Shown one piece after another: positions 63,386 to 64,000 of a DNA stretch of 64,000 nt; within the stretch, counting starts at the first letter, position 1, and every line of letters begins with the position of its first letter. Position numbers and translations under genes: made by a program. The stretch spans positions 124,001-188,000 of the forward strand of contig CAWHUL010000002.1 in assembly GCA_963832365.1 (NCBI GenBank), given 5' to 3'. The notes beneath the pieces are model-generated. The model saw nothing but the letters and a program-made list of their open reading frames with translations. It searched no databases and was not told the origin of the DNA. Source of the stretch: CAWBRT01 sp963832365 (GTDB lineage: Bacteria > Acidobacteriota > Terriglobia > Terriglobales > Acidobacteriaceae).

Positions 63386-64000
63386 TTACCCGCGAACAGT
63401 GCGCAGCACGACATCCGTGAACGCCTCTGTGCCGAGGCTGCCGCCGAGGTCGCGGGTACGCGTCGAGGGATTGGAGAGCGCGAGTTCAACCGCGTCAGCA
63501 ATGCACTTTGCGGCGTCGGCAAGCGCGGGTTTCTTGTGCTCCGTAGCCATCCAGTCGAGCAGCATGCTGGCTGAAAGCATCAGCGAAACCGGGTTCGCGA
63601 TGCCCTGGCCTGCGATATCCGGCGCGGAACCGTGCTGCGGTTGTCCCATGGCGGCCCCATCGCCGGCGTTGAGACTGCCGGCCAGTCCAAGGCTGCCGGA
63701 AATTTCGGAGGCTTCATCGGAAAGAATGTCGCCGAACATGTTGGTGGTGACGATTACGTCGAAGCGCGCCGGGTCGCGCACCAACATTGCGGCCGTGGCG
63801 TCGACGATCATCTCATCGAGTTTCACCTGTGGGTAATCCTGTGCGACTTTGCGGACCTCACGCAGGAACAGGCCGTCGGAGACCCGCATCACATTGGCCT
63901 TGTGAACGGCCGTAACCTTTTTGCGGCGCTTGGTGGCGATCTCAAATGCGGCCTTGGCGATGCGGCGGCAGCCTTTGACGGTGATTTTGCGAATCGCCAG
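63386..64000 (-). CDS. Isocitrate/isopropylmalate dehydrogenase family protein, partial (N-terminus beyond the window)
   Basis: The reading frame enters from the right edge and gives 204 residues of the C-terminal half. RKKVTAVHKANVMRVSDGLF is the substrate-binding Lys block, which in this form (HKAN) fits NAD-type isocitrate dehydrogenases better than LeuB (DKAN). VIVTTNMFGDILSDEASE holds the metal-binding Asp residues, followed by NAGDGAAMGQPQHGSAPDIAG with the HGSAPDI cofactor loop. Function would be oxidative decarboxylation of isocitrate or a related 2-hydroxy-tricarboxylate. It sits upstream of gltA on the same strand, which supports a TCA role, but isopropylmalate or tartrate dehydrogenase remain possible. 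The frame was read directly, including the part before the first in-window start codon. Confidence 0.85.
   Translation of the reverse strand: MAIRKITVKGCRRIAKAAFEIATKRRKKVTAVHKANVMRVSDGLFLREVRKVAQDYPQVKLDEMIVDATAAMLVRDPARFDVIVTTNMFGDILSDEASEISGSLGLAGSLNAGDGAAMGQPQHGSAPDIAGQGIANPVSLMLSASMLLDWMATEHKKPALADAAKCIADAVELALSNPSTRTRDLGGSLGTEAFTDVVLRTVRG

Noticed and set aside
1..64000. CRISPR arrays, insertion sequences, prophage or att sites
   Set aside because: No regularly spaced repeats, transposase, integrase or phage structural genes were seen.

Overview
The window looks like the chromosome of a diderm, GC-rich bacterium. It carries a BamA-like barrel with TamB, a PagL-like lipid A deacylase and an arabinose-5-phosphate isomerase, all of which imply an LPS outer membrane. 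The mixture of gene families (GlpP antiterminator, RNase E/G with a huge disordered insert, DedA-rhodanese fusion, decaheme cytochrome plus porin) and a dispersed repeat of the 'TCCTGAgCGnAGCGAAGGnT' type suggest Acidobacteriota (Terriglobia-like). That assignment is inference; no rRNA or tRNA gene was found to confirm it. No insertion sequence, phage gene or CRISPR array was seen.

Left part (1-13.6 kb). A partial DUF5996 gene is followed by a co-directional cluster: a PIG-L protein resembling the hydratase GalB, an MFS transporter, a 2-hydroxyacid dehydrogenase and an aldo/keto reductase, probably for an aromatic or organic acid. Next comes a glycerol-3-phosphate module. glpD is transcribed leftward behind a leader that can fold into two mutually exclusive hairpins. 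The divergent gene encodes GlpP, the family that acts on such leaders. Downstream of glpP lie a three-gene ABC importer and a NagD-like HAD phosphatase. A glycine-rich lipoprotein ends the block.

13.6-24 kb. A DedA-rhodanese fusion gene is interrupted by an in-frame TGA exactly where relatives have a Cys, with an open frame of about 59 further codons of clear rhodanese sequence and a small hairpin downstream. It is therefore either a selenoprotein or a nonsense allele. Two tandem PPK2 kinases, a flavin reductase-like protein, an SDR, a frameshifted phosphoenolpyruvate carboxylase gene, and a cobalamin importer (btuFCD) under a cobalamin riboswitch follow.

24-42 kb. RNase E/G with a roughly 585-residue insert in its S1 domain, rodA-mrdA for elongation, a MoeB/ThiF-like E1 enzyme, then a rightward outer-membrane assembly operon (Omp85 barrel, SurA-like chaperone, TamB) followed by pcm.

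42-49 kb. The protein quality-control series tig, clpP, clpX, lon, engB, all leftward, with terminators after clpX and lon.

49-64 kb. A family 5 uracil-DNA glycosylase overlapping a membrane glycosyltransferase tail to tail, a frameshifted DUF3467 gene, a KdsD-like isomerase, a PagL-like protein, a thioredoxin-like protein, a gene-poor kilobase, cysS, a decaheme cytochrome plus outer-membrane barrel pair (possible trans-outer-membrane electron conduit), citrate synthase, and the C-terminal part of an isocitrate/isopropylmalate dehydrogenase running off the right edge.
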